A stretch of 64,000 nt of DNA from Thalassospira alkalitolerans (GCF_002115745.1 NZ_JFKB01000012.1:79537-143536); one strand, 5' to 3'. Shown: positions 53,982 to 63,873, counted from the first letter of the stretch. Notes: generated from the sequence alone by a model not told the origin. Numbers and translations: made by a program.

Positions 53982-54788
53982 TTACCGGTTTGTGATGGGT
54001 TCTGGTGTGGCTTTGTTGGTCAACCCGTCGACGATGACGAAATGTGTTCCTTGTGAACATGTTTCGATGCGGCCTTTAACGTGATAGGCGCGCGACAACA
54101 TGTCGGGTGACATGGCGTGTTCGGGCACGCCATGTGAAAGAACGCTGTTTTCGCCAAACAGGACGATCTGGTCGCAATGGCGCATGGCCAGATTGATGTC
54201 GTGCAAGGCAATCAGGGCAATGCCGTTTTGTTCGTCAACAAGATTGCGAACAACATCAAGCACGCCGAGTTGCCAGCGCAGATCAAGCGCACTGGTCGGT
54301 TCATCAAGCAGCATCACATCAGGCTTGCGCACGATGATCTGTGCCAGTCCGATCATCTGGCGCTGTCCGCCAGACATGCTGTTCATCGGCTGAAAGGCAA
54401 GGTGGCGGATATTAAGGCGGTCAAACACGGCCTCGGTCATGGTTTCGACAATATGGCGCGGCAAGTCCGGTCGCACCGCCCGGCAGGCGGAAATGACCGA
54501 TTCATAAGCCACAAGATTGGTGCCCTGTGGCAAGGTTTGCGGCAAATAGGATACTTTGCGCGCACGTTCCCCGTGACCCAATGTGCGGTTTTCGGTCTCA
54601 TCATACTGGATCGACCCGCGATAGGGCGCCAGACCAGCTAATGTGCGCAGGAAACTGGATTTGCCAACACCGTTCGGGCCCAAAATGCCGGTGATGGTGC
54701 CGGGCTTGAAACAGGAAAGTGTCACATCGCGCAGGATGGTGTTCTTGCCATAGGCGATTTCAAGGTCTTCGATTTGAAGATACGTCAT
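53982..54788 (-). CDS. Iron-siderophore-type ABC transporter, ATP-binding protein
   Basis: 268 residues, FecE/FhuC type. Walker A is GPNGVGKSS, the signature motif MSGGQRQM, Walker B VMLLDEPTSALD, and the switch His in LIALHDINLAM. It drives import through the adjacent FecCD permease. Start after the permease by 9 bp. Confidence 0.95.
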   Translation of the reverse strand: MTYLQIEDLEIAYGKNTILRDVTLSCFKPGTITGILGPNGVGKSSFLRTLAGLAPYRGSIQYDETENRTLGHGERARKVSYLPQTLPQGTNLVAYESVISACRAVRPDLPRHIVETMTEAVFDRLNIRHLAFQPMNSMSGGQRQMIGLAQIIVRKPDVMLLDEPTSALDLRWQLGVLDVVRNLVDEQNGIALIALHDINLAMRHCDQIVLFGENSVLSHGVPEHAMSPDMLSRAYHVKGRIETCSQGTHFVIVDGLTNKATPEPITNR

Positions 54789-54797
54789 GATCCGATC

Positions 54798-55868
54798 CTA
54801 ACCCCGCCGTTTCTGCGACAATAGCAATCCCAAGAACAATGGAATGCCAATCAGGGCGGTGACGATGCCATCGGGGATCATGATGCCCGGCACAATCGAT
54901 TTGCTGGTGATCGAGGCCGCCGACAGGATAAAGGCCCCCGAAAGGATGCTGCCCGGAATATAGAAACGATGATCTTCGCCAAAGGCCAAACGCGCAATAT
55001 GCGGTCCGACCAGCCCGACAAACCCGATCACGCCGGTAAAGGCAACGGCAACGGCGGTTAAAACGCTGACACGCAGCAATACAAGCAACCGCAACCGTTC
55101 GACTGATACGCCAAAGCTTTTTGCGTAGTCTTCGCCCCCTCGCAAGGCCGTCATTTTCCAGACATGGCGGATTGAAAATGGCACGCAGGCCAAAAAGACG
55201 GTGGCGACAATTGCGATTTTTTCCCATGTGGCGCGCGCCAGACTACCCATGGTCCAAAAGACGATCTGTTGCAGGCTATCGCTATCAGCGACAAACTGGA
55301 TCAGCGATACCAAGGCATTCAGGGCAAAGACCAATGCGATGCCAAACAGAACGACTGTATCGACCGTGGCTCCATAAACCTTTGCCAGTAACTGGATCAC
55401 GGCAATTGCCGCCAGTGCGCCGATAAAGGCACAGATCGGCACGGCATAGTTTTCCGGCAGTCCCAATGCCGATATCCGAAACACGATGGCAAGGGATGCG
55501 CCAAGGGTGGCCGCATGCATGATGCCAAGGGTGGATGGGCTGGCAAGCGGGTTATTGAGCACGGTTTGCATTTCTGCCCCGGCAAGACCAAGTGTTGCCC
55601 CGATCACAACCGCCAGAATGGCAAATGGCAGGCGAACTTCAAAAATGATCACCCGCAAAGCCCCCGAAAGGTCGTCGGGATGCAAAATACCATTTAAAAC
55701 CTGACCAAAAGACAGCATCGCCGGGCCGGTAAGGACATTGATTACCAGTGAAGCCAGCAATGCGATCAGCAATGCACAAAGCCAGAAAATGCGTTTGAAG
55801 ATAAAGCGGCGATACTGGCGGGAAAGGGACGGCGCAGCTTGGGCTGCGCCGGTGTTGGGATCTCTCAT
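54798..55868 (-). CDS. FecCD-family iron(III)-chelate permease
   Basis: 356 residues with about ten membrane helices. FecCD blocks include EVRLPFAILAVVIGATLGLAGAEMQTVLNNPLASPSTLGI, the coupling-helix region and VTAVAVAFTGVIGFVGLVGPHIARLAFGEDHRF near the C-terminus. There is one permease gene, so the channel is probably a homodimer. Between the binding-protein and ATPase genes. Confidence 0.95.
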   Translation of the reverse strand: MRDPNTGAAQAAPSLSRQYRRFIFKRIFWLCALLIALLASLVINVLTGPAMLSFGQVLNGILHPDDLSGALRVIIFEVRLPFAILAVVIGATLGLAGAEMQTVLNNPLASPSTLGIMHAATLGASLAIVFRISALGLPENYAVPICAFIGALAAIAVIQLLAKVYGATVDTVVLFGIALVFALNALVSLIQFVADSDSLQQIVFWTMGSLARATWEKIAIVATVFLACVPFSIRHVWKMTALRGGEDYAKSFGVSVERLRLLVLLRVSVLTAVAVAFTGVIGFVGLVGPHIARLAFGEDHRFYIPGSILSGAFILSAASITSKSIVPGIMIPDGIVTALIGIPLFLGLLLSQKRRG

Positions 55869-55894
55869 GATGGGGTCCAGCTTGTTTTGTTACG

Positions 55895-57040
55895 TTACTG
55901 GGAAGACGACGGATCAAGGCCGATCCAGTAAACGCCATCAAGGGGTACTGGCTGGAACCGGTCAAAGAATTCAGCAAGGGTCGCGGTTGGATCAAGATCG
56001 GTGAACTGATCAGGATGGAACCATTTCGCCATTGCCTGCACGGCGGTGACATTCATCGGCGTGTTATAGAAATGATGCCAGACGGAATAGACCTTGCCCG
56101 CTTTGACAGCGTCAAGTTCATCAAGCCCGGTGCGTTCCATGCTTTTAGCGAGTGACGCACGTGACATATCGGCATCGGCGTAAGTGCCCAGAATGATGCG
56201 GCCGGAATTTTGATCTTCGTTCATTTTGGCGCCGCCAATGGCGGTTGCGATGTAGATTTCGGGCTGATTGACCAACAATTGTTCGATTGAAATCTGGCTG
56301 ATCACACCGGGAATGATGTCGCTAAAGACATTGGCTCCCCCGGCAAGGTTGACGAATTTGCCGATCATGGCGTCGCCCATTGCCTCGCAACAATGGTCCT
56401 GCAGGCCAACCCGGCTTTCCAGAAAGACCTTTGGTTTGTCGGTGACGCCGACCAACCCGTTTGCGACCTTGGCCAGATTGTCTTCGTAAAATTTGACGAA
56501 TGCCTCGGCCTGATCTTCCTTGCCCATCAGCTTGCCAAGAATGCGAATGCTTTTTGGGGTGTTCTCAAATGGTTTGCTGCGAAAATCGATCATCACGACC
56601 GGAATGTCGGCTGCACCAAGTTGCGACAGGATTTCATGGCTTTGTGACCCCGGACCATGTCCGCTATTGATCCCGAAAATCGCAACATCGGGTTCAACGG
56701 TGATCGCTTTTTCCACACTAAATGATGCTTCGCCGCTGCGGCCGATCAGGGGGATATCGTCGATTTCAGGAAACTTTGCCTGATATTGCGCAAATGTCGA
56801 CGGATCCAGGCTCTTGAATTCGCCCATCATGCCGGCCACCCAGCGGACCGGATTTTCCGGATCAAGAATGCCAAGGCTTGGCAGAAAACGACCTTCGCCA
56901 AGGATCATGTGTTTGACCGGCACCTCAACCGTGACCTCGTGGCCGGTGATGTCGGTCAGGGTGATGGTTTCGCCAGCATGGGCAAGGCCGGTCATCATCG
57001 TAAGGGCGGATGCGAGTACCAGAACGCGGTTAAATTTCAT
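55895..57040 (-). CDS. Iron-siderophore-type ABC periplasmic binding protein
   Basis: 381 residues with a signal peptide (RVLVLASALTMMTGLAHA, cleavage AHA-G); no lipobox. The two-lobed FecB/FhuD-like body contains VTVEVPVKHMILGEGRFLP, EPDVAIFGINSGHGPG and VNLAGGANVFSDIIP. A CC pair is present in GLQDHCCEAMGDAM. Length is greater than FhuD. Start at 57040 (MKFNRVLV); the longer frame lacks a signal peptide. It presumably binds the ferric chelate brought in by the receptor. Confidence 0.9.
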   Translation of the reverse strand: MKFNRVLVLASALTMMTGLAHAGETITLTDITGHEVTVEVPVKHMILGEGRFLPSLGILDPENPVRWVAGMMGEFKSLDPSTFAQYQAKFPEIDDIPLIGRSGEASFSVEKAITVEPDVAIFGINSGHGPGSQSHEILSQLGAADIPVVMIDFRSKPFENTPKSIRILGKLMGKEDQAEAFVKFYEDNLAKVANGLVGVTDKPKVFLESRVGLQDHCCEAMGDAMIGKFVNLAGGANVFSDIIPGVISQISIEQLLVNQPEIYIATAIGGAKMNEDQNSGRIILGTYADADMSRASLAKSMERTGLDELDAVKAGKVYSVWHHFYNTPMNVTAVQAMAKWFHPDQFTDLDPTATLAEFFDRFQPVPLDGVYWIGLDPSSSQ

Positions 57041-57152
57041 CTTGATGGTCCTGCTGAAATTTACATGGAAAGCAGTTGGGCGAAAAACGCCGAAATGGGC
57101 GGCACGAAATGCCACCCATTGCGGATTGGAAAAGTGTTGAAAACTTGCCTGA

Positions 57153-59192
57153 TCAGAATGCCACCTTTGCTGAAACAAGGAAGGTCCGGCCCGGCTCGTG
57201 ATAGGGTTCACCGACTTGCGAGCTGTCGTAACCCGGTGTGGTACGGTCAATGTAGTCGCGATCCAAAATGTTCAGGGCATCAACACGCAGCGTGACTGCT
57301 GAAAGCGAGGCCGGTGTCCATTCGCCGTAAAGGTTGGTCACGAAATAGGTATCAAGTTTCGGGAAACCGTTCTTTTCAGGATCGTCATTGGACAATGCCA
57401 GTTCCGATGTCGAACCAACCCGAAGCCCCAGATCATCCCAGCTATGGCCGATTTCAAGGCTGAACATGTCACCCTGCAAGACGCCCTGATAGGATGCATT
57501 GGTGCTAAGCGGCGCGCCGCCGTTAGTTTCAACATCGGTATGTGAATAAGTCAGTCGGGCAAAACCCGGACCATAGTTATAGGTGCTCGACAGGTTATAA
57601 CCCTTGGTCACCAGATCGATGGTCGAGTTACGAATGACTGTGCTGCCGACAACCGTACCGGTCAGATCGTGGGAATCATCGATTTTGTTGTAGAACAGGT
57701 TGCCATCAAACGCCCAGTCACCCTCGGTGTAACGTGCGCCTGCCTTGATGTTTTTTGATCGCGATGGGGAAAACCCGTCGTAATTCCAGATGCCGCTGAA
57801 ATTATAAATTGCCGATTCACCAAGTGGCAGGCCGCCAAACTGTGTTCCAGCACCGCCATAAACGGTTACGGTTTCAATCACGTCATATTCGGTGTTCACA
57901 TTGCCGCTCAGGCCGAATTCTTCAAATTCTGTGCCATCAAGTCCTTCGAACCACTGACGATCAGCACGCCCCCCGAACGAAACACGCCAGTCATCGGCCA
58001 AGGACAGGCGCGCCTGTGAAAAGGCACCGATATTGGTCGTGGTTTCGCTATATGTTCCGGCGCGTGGGCTGCGGTTTTGTGACCCGGTTGCTTCGTCATG
58101 ATAGAAATCAAGGCCAGCGGTCACATCACCCATGCCGATATCAAATGTATTGGCAGCCTTGCCATTGATCGTTTCGATTTCGGACCGAAGATCATAAAAA
58201 TTCGGACCACCCTGAAGGCTGGGTACATGAAGTTCTGTTTTGCTGTAATTTAGGCTGAGTTCCGGTGCCAAAAGATCGGTCGGCATTTCATCGACGTAAC
58301 TTACACCGATTGAAGTATCCTTATACGAAATCCATTGTGGCAACTGCCCCCCGGCAAGCGACCCGAAATTGGGGCGGGCCGGGCGGACGCCTTCGTTTTC
58401 AAGATGGCTGGCAAAGGCTTCTATGCGTGATCCTTCATTGCCGGTAAAGGCGACCTTGCCCATTCCGTTTTCACCACCATCGGCGGTGCCGATGACTTCG
58501 TCGCCATCGCCATCCTTGTAATTACTTTGATTGCTGTTCTGGATATAGGCGAGTGCCTCAAAACCGTCTTGCTGTCCGGCCATGGTCAGCCATTCGGTGA
58601 AACCCTTTGTGTTGCTGTTGTATTGAATTTTGGCCCAGCCGCCGAACGGATCATTCGGGTCAAGGATGTCGCGTGCATCCTTGGTTTCATAGGCTATCGA
58701 TCCGCCAAGCGCATTCGGGCCAGCATCGGCCGGGGTAACACCGGATTCAATGCGGACCGCCTTTAGCATACCGGGATCAATGATTGCTGTGCCGATATGA
58801 TGGTAGGTTGAATCAACCTGACGGGTGCCGTCAACCTGAACATTGAGCTTGGTATTCTCGATACCCTGCACATAGACCTTTTGCGCGATTGCCGTTGGTC
58901 CCCCGACCTGAACCGAAGCTTCACCGGCAAATACATCCTTGATGGTCTGCGGGTTGGCACGATCCAGTGATTCTTGCGAAATGGTGACACCCCCGGCTGC
59001 GGTTTGTCCGGTATCCTGGCTTGCCGTGACTTCAATCGGGGCCAGAACGGTTTCGTCTTTTGTGTTCTGTTCCTGCGCGATGGCCGCGACCGGCAGTGTT
59101 GCAAGGGCGACACCGGCAAGCAGCGTTGTGCGACACAGGCCCCGAACCGGGCGTCGGTTTGTTGGTGGCGCTGCTTTGGATAACTGCATCAT
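57153..59192 (-). CDS. TonB-dependent outer-membrane receptor
   Basis: 679 residues. Signal peptide to about residue 35 (LPVAAIAQE), a TonB-box-like ETVLAPIEVTA, plug domain (GGVTISQESLDRANPQTIKDVFAGEASVQVGG, ENTKLNVQVDGTRQ, RIESGVTPADAGPNALGGSIAY) and a beta-barrel ending in Phe (GRTFLVSAKVAF). It carries a ferric siderophore or similar complex over the outer membrane. AAGGAAA precedes the ATG at 59192; a Fur-box-like site lies 38 bp upstream. First gene of the five-gene iron operon. Confidence 0.93.
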   Translation of the reverse strand: MMQLSKAAPPTNRRPVRGLCRTTLLAGVALATLPVAAIAQEQNTKDETVLAPIEVTASQDTGQTAAGGVTISQESLDRANPQTIKDVFAGEASVQVGGPTAIAQKVYVQGIENTKLNVQVDGTRQVDSTYHHIGTAIIDPGMLKAVRIESGVTPADAGPNALGGSIAYETKDARDILDPNDPFGGWAKIQYNSNTKGFTEWLTMAGQQDGFEALAYIQNSNQSNYKDGDGDEVIGTADGGENGMGKVAFTGNEGSRIEAFASHLENEGVRPARPNFGSLAGGQLPQWISYKDTSIGVSYVDEMPTDLLAPELSLNYSKTELHVPSLQGGPNFYDLRSEIETINGKAANTFDIGMGDVTAGLDFYHDEATGSQNRSPRAGTYSETTTNIGAFSQARLSLADDWRVSFGGRADRQWFEGLDGTEFEEFGLSGNVNTEYDVIETVTVYGGAGTQFGGLPLGESAIYNFSGIWNYDGFSPSRSKNIKAGARYTEGDWAFDGNLFYNKIDDSHDLTGTVVGSTVIRNSTIDLVTKGYNLSSTYNYGPGFARLTYSHTDVETNGGAPLSTNASYQGVLQGDMFSLEIGHSWDDLGLRVGSTSELALSNDDPEKNGFPKLDTYFVTNLYGEWTPASLSAVTLRVDALNILDRDYIDRTTPGYDSSQVGEPYHEPGRTFLVSAKVAF

Positions 59193-59230
59193 GCTGATTT
59201 CCTTATCAAAAAAATTTGCTAATTGCGAAT

Positions 59231-59249
59231 GATTTTGAATATTATTATC
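59231..59249 (-). promoter_or_regulatory. Candidate Fur box
   Basis: On the minus strand GATAATAATATTCAAAATC, identical at 15 of 19 positions to GATAATGATAATCATTATC by my own count. It lies between the receptor and the divergent AraC gene. Confidence 0.6.
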
Positions 59250-59354
59250 TTGTGGTCGGGAGCAATCAGAATGCCGTTTGTGCAATCGCCATTGATGTTT
59301 GCGAAAACGCAAAGGCCCCCTTGAACAGGGGGCCGGGGCAGAAAGGAATTCGGA

Positions 59355-60365
59355 ATGGGGTTGGAAAATCGCGGGGAGACAGCACCGCGTCGTCATATCA
59401 CGCGCAAGGAAACAATCTCGGCCTGCCAGATCGAGCAATTGGGCAGTGAATTGACACCGGCGCACGAGGACCTAGTCCGACATCGCCCCTTGATGTGCGG
59501 CCGTCTTTCGAACGACAACTATCAATCTTTCATGAACATCCACACCACGAATACGGTGGCGATGCGTGATGCGGCGGTTTCCAATGCGGTTGGGGCGTCG
59601 GTGACAGTGGCAATTGTGTTAAAGGGGCGGGTATGTGGCACGTTTAAGGATGTGCCGTTTGATTTTGACGCGCGGGAACAACCGGTCGGTTTCGTTTGGG
59701 CATTGTCGCAGCCGGTTTTGCTGAGCCGTCAGATCAACCGTGGCGAGGATGTCAGCAAGGTCATGGTCTCGGTCAAATTTGACTGGGTGCGTCATCGCGT
59801 CGAAACCGGTGGCGAACAGTATCGGGCCATTTCCGATTTCATTCATGCCGGTATCGCCATTCATCAATGGCAACCGTCACGCCGGGCCATCGCACTGGCC
59901 GATCAATTGCTTTATCCGCATACAGAAGACCCGCTTTTCCGCGATCTTTATGCCGAAAGCCGCGGGCTTGAAATTTTTGCCGAGGCGCTTGGCTCATTAC
60001 ATGGTGAACGCGCAGACGGCGAGGCCGGTCATGAACCTGATCCGCTTGATCAACATTGCAAGGCACAGGAAATTCGCGACTATGTGACATGTCATATCCT
60101 TGATGATCTGACCCTGACCGATCTGTCATTGTCATTGGGAATGAGCATCGCCAACCTGCAACGGGTTTTCAAAAATGCCTATGGCACAACGATTAAGGAT
60201 TTCATGCGTGAAAGCCGTTTGATTGCGGCGCGCGATGCGATGGAAAAAGACGGCCTGACAATCGGTCAGGCCGCCTGGCTTGCCGGGTATTCAAGCCCGG
60301 CAAATTTTGCGACAGCATTCAAGCGGGTCTTTGGTATTTCGCCGTCTGATGCCCGGGATCGTTAA
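59355..60365 (+). CDS. AraC-family regulator of the iron-uptake locus
   Basis: 336 residues. The C-terminal HTH pair is clear (LTDLSLSLGMSIANLQRVFKNAYGTTIKDFM and TIGQAAWLAGYSSPANFATAFKRVFGISPS). It resembles PchR-type activators, which turn on a siderophore receptor when the siderophore is present; their place, divergent from the receptor gene, is the same here. Start at 59355 after GAAAGGA. Its gene may itself be under the Fur box in the shared promoter region. Confidence 0.88.
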   Translation: MGLENRGETAPRRHITRKETISACQIEQLGSELTPAHEDLVRHRPLMCGRLSNDNYQSFMNIHTTNTVAMRDAAVSNAVGASVTVAIVLKGRVCGTFKDVPFDFDAREQPVGFVWALSQPVLLSRQINRGEDVSKVMVSVKFDWVRHRVETGGEQYRAISDFIHAGIAIHQWQPSRRAIALADQLLYPHTEDPLFRDLYAESRGLEIFAEALGSLHGERADGEAGHEPDPLDQHCKAQEIRDYVTCHILDDLTLTDLSLSLGMSIANLQRVFKNAYGTTIKDFMRESRLIAARDAMEKDGLTIGQAAWLAGYSSPANFATAFKRVFGISPSDARDR

Positions 60366-60796
60366 CCCGACGCTGTCTTTTGATGTTTCGGATCAGGCGC
60401 GCTGGTTAAGCCGGATAACAAAGTTGTTCACGTCTCGATAATCGGCCATGCTTTTTTTAGATCGGCTGCCTTGCGATCATTAAAATCAATGAATTCCAGC
60501 CGATGTTTTAATGCGTGATGCATAATATCCTTCAGTCACAATACAAGATGTACAAATCCGTCATGTGGTTTGTTTTAGGTTGGATTGGCGTGCTTAAATG
60601 TTAATTGCTCTTTGGGGTGGGGGACATCTGTTTAGGGGGTAAATTAAAGGGTGCAGAGCCAAGAGTTTGAGGCCGCTATGATTGGGCTGTGCATCAATGG
60701 GCGAACAACATGACGGAAAATTTTGATCACGATTTCCGGCTGGTTTCGTCGTCAGGCAGAACAATTTTGTTTCTGTCAAAGACGAAGGAAACCATC
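60366..60796. other. Intergenic region ahead of lysozyme-like gene
   Basis: About 431 bp, A/T-rich at 60460-60620, no supported gene. A 61-codon minus-strand frame has no protein character. The GAAGGA site for the next gene is at the right end. Confidence 0.5.
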
Positions 60797-61273
60797 ATGT
60801 CGATCAATGCCAGCCAGTTGCGCCAAGCTATCGTTCGCCCGGTCTTGAAAAATCTTGATCTGTGGTCGCAGGCTGCAGAAAACCTGATCATGGGAACTGC
60901 CGCACAGGAAAGCGGTTTGGGAACCTATGTCGAACAGGTTGGCGGCGGCCCGGCGCGGGGGATTTTTCAGATGGAACCGGCGACGTTAAATGACTGCTAT
61001 GTTAATTTTCTGGATTACCGCGCACCGTTGAAGGCCAAGATCGATGCCTATCTGGCAGCCCAGCCAGAAAAAGCCGATCAACTGGCAACCAATAATGCCT
61101 ATGCGGCTGCGATGTGCCGTGTGCGTTATATGCGTGTCAGCGATCCCTTGCCGGATGCCAATGATATCAACGGCCTTGCCGCATATTGGAAGCAGAATTA
61201 CAACACGCCGGGCGGAGCCGGAACTGTTGAAGAATTTGTTGCCAATTACAATCGATATCTTGGCGGGAACTAG
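60797..61273 (+). CDS. Phage-type lysozyme/transglycosylase-like protein
   Basis: 158 residues. Opening MSINASQLRQAIVRPVLKNL, then AAENLIMGTAAQESGLGTYVEQVGGGPARGIFQMEPATLNDCY. The Glu of TAAQES followed by the G-I-F/Y-Q-M-E-P segment is the lysozyme-like pattern I recall from tailed-phage and prophage proteins. No signal peptide. No other phage gene is near, so it is an isolated copy. The start at 60797 has GAAGGA upstream. Confidence 0.7.
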   Translation: MSINASQLRQAIVRPVLKNLDLWSQAAENLIMGTAAQESGLGTYVEQVGGGPARGIFQMEPATLNDCYVNFLDYRAPLKAKIDAYLAAQPEKADQLATNNAYAAAMCRVRYMRVSDPLPDANDINGLAAYWKQNYNTPGGAGTVEEFVANYNRYLGGN

Positions 61274-61418
61274 GTTGACGTAGCGTCGGCGAAAAAATCC
61301 GCATCCCTATGCGCAAAAATAGTGGCAAATGCGCGATCTTTTCGCCAAAATCCCCCAACGCATGCCGGTGGTTGCGCAAAAAACCACCAAAGTACAATAA
61401 TTTAGGGAGGGGGATCCC

Positions 61419-62510
61419 ATGAAACGTCGTCAGTTCCTTAAGGGGGCCAGCATCGGTGCCGGTGCCGTTGCGGCAAGTGTTGTTGCACCCGCCATTGTTT
61501 CCGCTCAGGAAAGTTTGAATTGGCGTATGGTCATGCCTTGGCCAAAAGGCACGCCGGGCCTTGGCACCAATGCTGAAAAATTCGCCGCTATGGTCAAGGA
61601 AATGTCCAATGGTCGTTTGAATATTTCGGTATACGGTGCTGGTGAAATCGTGCCGCCGTTCGAATGCATGGATGCGGTCGAGCAGGGCGTTGTCGAAATG
61701 GCCCATGGCACCCCGTATTACTGGCAGGGCAAGAACCCGGCGCTTAACTTCTTTTCGACCATTCCGTTCGGTCTGACCGCGTGGGAGCTTTCAAGCTGGA
61801 TGCGTTTTGGCGGCGGGCAGGAGCTTTGGGAAGAAACCTATGCCGAATTCAATGTCGTACCGTTCTATGCCGGCAATTCCGGCATGCAGGCCGGTGGTTG
61901 GTTTAACAGGGAAATCAACACGGTTGACGACATCAAGGGCGTGAAAATGCGTTATGCGGGCCTTGGTGGCGAAGCAATGCGTCGCCTTGGGGCAAACATT
62001 ACCATGTTGCCGCCCGGTGAAATTTTGCCTGCGATGCAATCTGGTGCGATTGATGCTGCCGAATGGGTTGGCCCGTGGAACGATCTGGCGTTCGGTTTGT
62101 ATAAGGTTGCCAAATTCTATTACACTCCGGCCTTCCACGAACCTGGACCGGGGCTTGAGATTTTTGTCGGCAAAGACAAATTCGATGCACTGACCCCGGA
62201 CTTGCAGGCGATTATTCGCTTTGCCGCCCAGGCGATTGCCGAAAACACCTTGGCTGACTTTACCTATAATAACATTCAGTCCTACCAGCCGTTGATAGAT
62301 AAGGGTGTTGAACTGCGTCAGTTCCCTGATGAAGTGATCATGGCTTTGGCCGAACATTCCAAGGATGCGGTTAACGAAATTGCCGAGCAAAACGATCTGA
62401 GCGGCAGAACCGCAAAAAGCTATCTTGAACTGGTCAAGAAAGCCGCGCGTTACGGTAAAGAATTTGAGGCAACGGGCCTTTTGCAGCGTGCAAAGGTTTG
62501 GGGCTACTAA
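61419..62510 (+). CDS. TRAP transporter binding protein (TakP-like), TAT signal, orphan 1
   Basis: 363 residues. N-terminal twin-arginine signal KRRQFLKG with hydrophobic stretch and AIVSA cleavage region. The body has the DctP branch seen in alpha-keto-acid binding TakP: WRMVMPWPKG, GAGEIVPPFECMDAVEQGVVEMAHGTPYYW, GGWFNREINTVDDIKGVKMRYAGLGGEAMRRLG and DAAEWVGPWND. Preceded by GGGAGGGGG. A stem-loop follows; there is no permease gene on either side in the window. Ligand possibly a 2-oxo acid or a related monocarboxylate. Confidence 0.9.
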   Translation: MKRRQFLKGASIGAGAVAASVVAPAIVSAQESLNWRMVMPWPKGTPGLGTNAEKFAAMVKEMSNGRLNISVYGAGEIVPPFECMDAVEQGVVEMAHGTPYYWQGKNPALNFFSTIPFGLTAWELSSWMRFGGGQELWEETYAEFNVVPFYAGNSGMQAGGWFNREINTVDDIKGVKMRYAGLGGEAMRRLGANITMLPPGEILPAMQSGAIDAAEWVGPWNDLAFGLYKVAKFYYTPAFHEPGPGLEIFVGKDKFDALTPDLQAIIRFAAQAIAENTLADFTYNNIQSYQPLIDKGVELRQFPDEVIMALAEHSKDAVNEIAEQNDLSGRTAKSYLELVKKAARYGKEFEATGLLQRAKVWGY

Positions 62511-62548
62511 TTCGCCCTGTCGCCAAATCTGGTGCATATCAGAACATC

Positions 62549-62580
62549 AAAAGGGGGCTGCTCAAACGGGCAGTCCTTTT
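62549..62580 (+). terminator. Terminator after orphan TRAP binding protein 1
   Basis: Stem AAAAGG/CCTTTT extended by CTGC/GCAG with a small bulge, T4 tail. Confidence 0.6.
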
Positions 62581-62778
62581 GTCTGTGGGGCTACTCATGG
62601 GTGAAAATTTAATTGTCTAATATAAATGCTATGCGCTGTGCGCGATGCAGTATCCCGCAATCATAAATTGTTGGAGGCGCTAAAACCGGTAACTTCGGGG
62701 GTATGCAAGGTTATGAAAGTAATGTTCAAAGCCTGTTTACGCAAATATTTGCCAATATAAACTTTGGGAGGTCCTATA

Positions 62779-63873
62779 ATGAAACGTCGTCAATTTTTGA
62801 CGGGTGCTGGCATGGCTGCTGGTGCATTTGCTGCGGCAAGTGCCGCGCCCGCGATTGCCAAAGCTGATGAAAGCATCCACTGGCGCATGGTTATGCCATG
62901 GCCCAAAGGCTCGCCGGGACTGGGTGCGAATGGTGAAAAATTTGCCGAACGTGTGACCAAAATGTCCGGTGGTCGATTGAAAATCACTGTTTATGGTCCC
63001 GGTGAATTGGTTCCGGCATTTGAATGCATGGATGCGGTCGAACAGGGTGTTGCGGAATTGGCGCATGGCACCCCGTATTACTGGTCGGGCAAAGATGCCG
63101 GGGTAAACTTCTTTACCACCATTCCGTTTGGTCTGATGGGGTGGGAACTTTCCGGCTGGCTGCGCTTTGGTGGCGGACAGGAACTTTGGGACGAATTGTA
63201 TTCCCAGTTTAACGTAAAACCGTTTTATGCCGGGAATACCGGGCTTCAGGCCGGTGGTTGGTTTAACAAGGAAATCAACACGGTTGAGGACATCAAGGGC
63301 ATCAAAATGCGCTATGCCGGGATTGGCGGCGAAGCGATGCGTCGCCTTGGTGCGAATGTTAGCATGTTGCCTGCGGCCGAAATTCTGCCCGCAATGCAGT
63401 CAGGTGCGATTGACGCCGCTGAATGGGTTGGCCCATGGAACGATTATGCGTTCGGTCTGACCCAGGTTGCCAAATATTACTATACCCCGGCCTTTGCCGA
63501 ACCGGGTTCGGGCATTGAAGTCTTTATCAATAAAGACAAATTCGCCGAACTGCCCGAAGATCTGCAGGAAATTGTTGCGGTTGCCGCACAGGCCAATGCC
63601 GAACAGACCTTGGCTGATTTCACCTTCCACAATATTCAGTCCTATCAGGCGGTTCTGGCCAAGGGTGCTGAAATCCGTCATTTCAGCGACGATGTAATTG
63701 CGGCCCTTGCGGTTGAAGCCAAGGCCGCGGTCAAGGAAATCGCTGATAAGAACGAATTGAATGGCCGGATCTATGCCTCTTTCATCGATTTTGTGAAAAA
63801 GGCAGCGCCGTATGGCAAAGAGTTTGAGGCCACCGGCCTGATGCAACGCGCCAACGTCTGGAACAATGCCTGA
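62779..63873 (+). CDS. TRAP transporter binding protein (TakP-like), TAT signal, orphan 2
   Basis: 364 residues, closely related to the protein 270 bp upstream: same TAT leader (KRRQFLTG), same blocks (WRMVMPWPKG, GPGELVPAFECMDAVEQGV, GGWFNKEINTVEDIKGIKMRYAG, DAAEWVGPWND) and the same ending (KEFEATGLMQRANVW). Start at 62779, with GGGAGG upstream. The two must come from a tandem duplication. A perfect terminator follows, so no permease gene is cotranscribed. Confidence 0.92.
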   Translation: MKRRQFLTGAGMAAGAFAAASAAPAIAKADESIHWRMVMPWPKGSPGLGANGEKFAERVTKMSGGRLKITVYGPGELVPAFECMDAVEQGVAELAHGTPYYWSGKDAGVNFFTTIPFGLMGWELSGWLRFGGGQELWDELYSQFNVKPFYAGNTGLQAGGWFNKEINTVEDIKGIKMRYAGIGGEAMRRLGANVSMLPAAEILPAMQSGAIDAAEWVGPWNDYAFGLTQVAKYYYTPAFAEPGSGIEVFINKDKFAELPEDLQEIVAVAAQANAEQTLADFTFHNIQSYQAVLAKGAEIRHFSDDVIAALAVEAKAAVKEIADKNELNGRIYASFIDFVKKAAPYGKEFEATGLMQRANVWNNA

